Assembly (NCBI GenBank): GCA_964622775.1
Contig: CAZUSO010000108.1
Location: forward strand, 1 to 5,598
Length of the DNA stretch: 5,598 nucleotides
Origin: CAZUSO01 sp964622775
GTDB taxonomy: Bacteria; Bacteroidota; Bacteroidia; Chitinophagales; Chitinophagaceae
Reading direction: 5' to 3'
Shown here: piece by piece, positions 5,520-5,598 of the stretch
How positions within the stretch are numbered: position 1 is the first letter of the stretch
Layout of the letters: the number at the start of each line of letters is the position of its first letter
Program-made: the position numbers and the translations under genes
Notes under the pieces: generated by a model
Seen by the model: only the letters and a program-made list of their open reading frames with translations
Told to the model about the DNA's origin: nothing
Database searches by the model: none

Positions 5520-5598
5520 GGGTGCATCCCAAATTTTCGCATTGGAGCAATCTCCCGAATGTAAAAGGTATCGTCATTCCGGGTGAAGCGTATAAGCG
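5520..5598 (+). repeat. Left part of another dispersed-repeat copy, cut by the window edge
   Basis: It begins with GGGTGCATCCCAAAT (5520-5534). It then follows the same order as the reverse complement of the central element's right end: TTCGCA (5536-5541), ATCTCC (5550-5555), then GTCATTCCG (5573-5581). The spacers between these blocks differ in length. The far end and any target duplication are outside the window, so completeness cannot be judged. Confidence 0.6.

Overview
The window looks like a chromosomal segment of a Bacteroidota bacterium, probably from the Chitinophaga side of the phylum. The evidence is a Bacteroidota-type promoter (TTG, 17 nt, TAATTTTG) before the first gene, A/T-rich translation starts with weak or no Shine-Dalgarno sequence, and a large secreted M1 peptidase typical of the phylum. 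Genus level is a guess.

Layout: 1-201 is intergenic and carries one end of a dispersed repeat plus the promoter of a YebC/TACO1-family gene (202-912). A 95-nt gap with a compound hairpin leads to a small hotdog-fold acyl-CoA thioesterase of the YbgC/4HBT type (1008-1421). A 901-nt stretch without an intact gene follows. Its first half (about 1530-1858) looks like a frame-shifted remnant of an unidentified protein gene. Its second half (1876-2261) is a compact repeat element with 14-bp terminal inverted repeats, flanking 9-bp direct repeats, and about 2.6 internal tandem units of 125-129 bp. A 1034-residue secreted M1 metallopeptidase with a beta-barrel-like C-terminal third fills 2323-5427. 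The last 171 nt hold a heptanucleotide micro-repeat and the end of another copy of the repeat family.

All protein genes lie on the + strand, but they do not form an obvious pathway: YebC acts in translation or regulation, the thioesterase in acyl-CoA metabolism, and the peptidase at the cell envelope. YebC and the thioesterase may share a transcript; the peptidase is separated and probably has its own promoter in 2262-2322.

The most notable signal is the repeat family. The same end sequence, GGGTGCATYYCAAAT followed inward by GTCATTCCG or TGTCAT-type motifs, occurs in every gene-free gap longer than about 150 nt. The middle copy has the hallmarks of a non-autonomous transposed (MITE-like) element. 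I see no CRISPR, RNA gene, toxin-antitoxin pair or defence system.
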